A stretch of 64,000 bases of DNA from Dehalococcoidia bacterium (GTDB lineage: Bacteria > Chloroflexota > Dehalococcoidia > GIF9 > UBA5629), in NCBI GenBank assembly GCA_041653995.1, contig JBAZEK010000004.1, positions 62,001 to 126,000 of the forward strand. The letters run 5' to 3'. The translations under genes and the position numbers were made by a program. The notes under the pieces are model-generated. The model worked only from the letters and a program-made list of their open reading frames with translations. It was not told the DNA's origin and ran no database searches. Numbering within the stretch: the first letter of the stretch is position 1; the number at the start of each line of letters is the position of its first letter. Positions 61,786 to 64,000 of this stretch are shown piece after piece.

Positions 61786-63393
61786 TTATTTCTTTTTTTC
61801 CTTTTCGCGCTTGATTTTTACTCCCTCCTTAACTCTATCCCAGGTTTTATCCGTTACCTGTTTCAACTGCTCTTTGATAGGCCTGCCACTGCCTCCCGTA
61901 CGCGGTATGCTTGCGACAAACTCGATATAACGGGGCACCATAAAATAAGCCATGCGCTCATCGCAGTAGGCCACCAGTTCCGCCGGATCGACTTGCTTAC
62001 CTTCGTGACAGACTATGGCAAGCTTGACCTCCTCACCCCACACTTCCGAATGAGCGGCAACAGCGGCGCATTCAGCAATGTCCGGATGAGATTCCACCAC
62101 CTTTTCCACCTCGAGCGCCGAGATATTTTCGTCGCCGCGCCTGATCATGTCCTTTTCACGGCCGACAAAGAAAAAGTACCCGTCCTCATCCTGGTAAGCC
62201 AGGTCACCCGTGTGCCACCACAGGTTGCGGAAGGCCTCCAGTGTTTTCTCAGGCATTTTGTAATAGCCTTCGAATATGGTGTGCGGTTGCCGCGGACGCA
62301 GTACTATCTCCCCAACCTTTCCCCGCGGTACTTTATGGTCCATGGAGTCGAAGAGCTGAACGTCGAAATAGCCGCGCGGCTTGCCGAAGGAGCCGGGCCT
62401 GATGTCATCGTATGTAGCCGCTATAGTACAATCCCCCTCCGTCAGCCCGTATGTATTGACCAGTCTCACGTTGAACCTTTTCTCAAACGCCTCCTGGCTC
62501 TCCCGGGTGATGTGCGCCGTCGAGAAGGCCCTCATAGGATTGTCCGCATCGTCCGGTTGTTCGGGCGCCATCAGCAGGATCTTGATTACGACCTCGAACA
62601 TGCCGGATATGGTGCAGTTGTATTTTCTGATGTCCTGCCAGAAATCCGCCGGGCTGAAGCCGCGCGTCAGCAGAAAGCTCCCTCCGTAGAGCATGGCGCC
62701 CAGCACCAGCCCGAACTGCGGCGCTTCGTGGAAAAGCGGTATGTAGCCGTAACCGATATCTCCTTTCTTGGCTCCGTTCACGGTCACATACTGGCTGGCG
62801 ACGAAGAAGGCCTGGTTATGCGTGATCAGCACGCCCTTGGAAGGTCCGGTCGTGCCGGAGGTAAACATCAGCGCCATGATGTCGTTATATCGCACTTCTA
62901 CATCCGGCGGCAGGTCTTTTTCCTGCATTAGCCCGGCAAACGGCACGGCCTGTATCTTTTTAAAAGGATTGCCTGCAAACTGCCCCTCGATAACGATGGT
63001 CTTAACCTTTTTGATACGGTCCTCTACAGACTTGATCTCATCGATGAAGCTGCTGCTGATGACCAGTATCTCAGCATCCGAGTAATTGATAAGGTATTCA
63101 AGTATGTTGCCTTTATGAAAAGGGTTGAAGGGTGCTTCGATAGCGCCCAGCAGGGACAGCCCGAACCAGGTGAAAATGAATTCGGGGCAGTTCTCCATCA
63201 GTATTGCGATGTGGCTGCCTTTTTTTACGCCCATTGCGGCGAAGCCGCTCGCAACCCGCCTGGATTGTTCCAGCACCTGGCCGTAGGTATACTGCTTGCC
63301 TTCAAACCAGAAAAAAGTTGCCCGGGGATACTTCCCGGCCGCTTCTTCCAGCATATTACCCAGGACGTATTTCTCACCCGTTACAAATTTCAT
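61786..63393 (-). CDS. AMP-dependent acyl-CoA ligase (CaiC-like), A10 Lys replaced by Arg
   Basis: A 535-residue ANL-superfamily enzyme. MALMFTSGTTGPSKGVL (A3) binds ATP; VNTYGLTEGD (A5), WWHTGDLAYQDEDGYFFFVGREKDMIRRGDENIS (A7-A8) and IPRTGGSGRPIKEQLK (A10) follow. In CoA ligases the A10 motif has a catalytic lysine after SG (as in SGK); here the codon at 61882-61884 reads Arg504. Lysine two to three residues later is not in the same position. The enzyme may still form a thioester from an acyl-adenylate, or be impaired in adenylation. AGGAGG precedes the ATG. It follows the TetR gene by 39 bases. Confidence 0.9.
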   Translation of the reverse strand: MKFVTGEKYVLGNMLEEAAGKYPRATFFWFEGKQYTYGQVLEQSRRVASGFAAMGVKKGSHIAILMENCPEFIFTWFGLSLLGAIEAPFNPFHKGNILEYLINYSDAEILVISSSFIDEIKSVEDRIKKVKTIVIEGQFAGNPFKKIQAVPFAGLMQEKDLPPDVEVRYNDIMALMFTSGTTGPSKGVLITHNQAFFVASQYVTVNGAKKGDIGYGYIPLFHEAPQFGLVLGAMLYGGSFLLTRGFSPADFWQDIRKYNCTISGMFEVVIKILLMAPEQPDDADNPMRAFSTAHITRESQEAFEKRFNVRLVNTYGLTEGDCTIAATYDDIRPGSFGKPRGYFDVQLFDSMDHKVPRGKVGEIVLRPRQPHTIFEGYYKMPEKTLEAFRNLWWHTGDLAYQDEDGYFFFVGREKDMIRRGDENISALEVEKVVESHPDIAECAAVAAHSEVWGEEVKLAIVCHEGKQVDPAELVAYCDERMAYFMVPRYIEFVASIPRTGGSGRPIKEQLKQVTDKTWDRVKEGVKIKREKEKKK

Positions 63394-63432
63394 GTCACCG
63401 GCCTCCTTGAACTAATTCGACCTTCCGCGCAC

Positions 63433-64000
63433 TCAGCGCCCCGAACGGGAAACCTGCGCCATAATCAAATCCATCTGCTCGTTTATATACTGATCCAGCG
63501 TATAGTGCTCCTTCAGCAGCCACCTGCGGAAAGCCCACATATCGCAGAGGACGACGATGTTATTGGCGGCCAGCGCAGGATCTTTGACCTTAAACTTGCC
63601 TGATTTGATACCCCTTTCAAGTATGGTCTGGAATATCTGAATTGTGCACTCTTCCTGCATCTTCAACGCCTTGAACTGGGCGGGGCTAAGGTTTTTTGCT
63701 TCCTGATACCAGAAAACCGTCAAATCCTGGTATTCTTCCACCCATTTTAAATATTCGCTCACAGCATATTTCAAGGCTCGCGAAGGCTCCATTTTCTCAA
63801 GCACCGCCCGGTATTTCTTACTGAAGAAATCAATGGCGTTCATGGTATATTCGTGGAAGAGGCCGAGTATACCGTTCTTGGAACCAACGTAGTGGTAGAG
63901 CGTCGCCACGTTCATACCGAGCTCACCGGCGATATCGCGCACCGACGTATTGATATAACCCTTCCTGATGAAAAGAGACGCTGCACCCCGCAGTATCTGC
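63433..64000 (-). CDS. TetR-family regulator (5' partial)
   Basis: The reading frame runs off the right edge. Residues at the edge read QILRGAASLFIRKGYINTSV and continue into RDIAGELGMNVATLYHYVGSK, the helix-turn-helix of TetR regulators, so the start is outside the window and an internal GTG at 63942 is not the start. The C-terminal ligand-binding domain (about 150 residues) is helical, like the PaaR/FadR-type acyl-CoA-responsive members. It heads the minus-strand catabolic run and probably controls it. Confidence 0.9.
   Translation of the reverse strand, partial: QILRGAASLFIRKGYINTSVRDIAGELGMNVATLYHYVGSKNGILGLFHEYTMNAIDFFSKKYRAVLEKMEPSRALKYAVSEYLKWVEEYQDLTVFWYQEAKNLSPAQFKALKMQEECTIQIFQTILERGIKSGKFKVKDPALAANNIVVLCDMWAFRRWLLKEHYTLDQYINEQMDLIMAQVSRSGR

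Noticed and set aside
1..64000. CRISPR arrays, insertion sequences, prophage or toxin-antitoxin genes
   Set aside because: I looked for spaced direct repeats, transposase motifs and phage genes and saw none.

Overview
The window is ordinary dense bacterial chromosome: about 57 protein genes on both strands, mostly short gaps, no rRNA, tRNA, CRISPR array, insertion sequence or phage gene that I could find. Gene content suggests an anaerobic bacterium, most likely a Chloroflexota lineage of the Dehalococcoidia type. That is an inference from the mix of DUF6125 and DUF6941 proteins, a lipoprotein serpin, PocR/HD-GYP sensors, several lipobox lipoproteins, CoA-transferase and CoA-ligase genes and NiFe-hydrogenase maturation genes; it is not proven by a marker gene. 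Both window edges cut a gene: a PAS/GGDEF protein on the left and a TetR regulator on the right.

Layout. 1-3.5 kb: diguanylate cyclase, acetyltransferase and MFS carrier. 3.5-9.2 kb (minus): FGGY kinase, alkyl-DHAP-synthase-like flavoprotein, GlpD-like dehydrogenase and a small membrane protein, a possible glycerol-phosphate or ether-lipid module. 9.2-15 kb (minus): metallophosphoesterase lipoprotein, serpin lipoprotein, MFS carrier, PocR/PAS/HD-GYP sensor. 15.2-22.9 kb: hypF, hypC, hypD, hypE and a hydrogenase maturation protease, interrupted by an inverted CoA-transferase and a beta-propeller lipoprotein. 22.9-30.4 kb: HNH protein, LivK-like lipoprotein, multi-PAS HD-GYP protein, RlmB-type methyltransferase, PNPOx-like protein and a repeat-containing secreted protein. 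30.4-41 kb: housekeeping genes (Smr, TilS, phosphatase, DUF2344, CorC-like, dUTPase-like, HI0933-like flavoprotein, Maf) mixed with uncharacterised families. 41-51.7 kb: acyl-CoA synthetase alpha-type protein, Cache/HAMP/SpoIIE phosphatase, SDR, C69 peptidase, glycerate kinase, SMR pump, phosphodiesterase, AI-2E-type permease, gamma carbonic anhydrase. 51.8-64 kb: one tight minus-strand run of nine genes (TetR, CoA ligase, TudS-like protein, two saccharopine-dehydrogenase-like proteins, D-aminoacylase-like amidohydrolase, MFS carrier, HyuB, HyuA).

The last run is the best candidate for an undescribed pathway: an importer, an ATP-dependent HyuAB hydrolase or carboxylase, an amidohydrolase, two related reductases, a putative Fe-S desulfidase and a CoA ligase under a TetR regulator. 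The substrate cannot be read from sequence. Other points worth attention are hyp genes that appear to have leaderless or near-leaderless transcripts, a phosphatase whose only sensible start is an ATC codon, a CoA ligase with arginine where the catalytic A10 lysine is expected, and several well-formed sigma70-type promoters, including an overlapping divergent pair.
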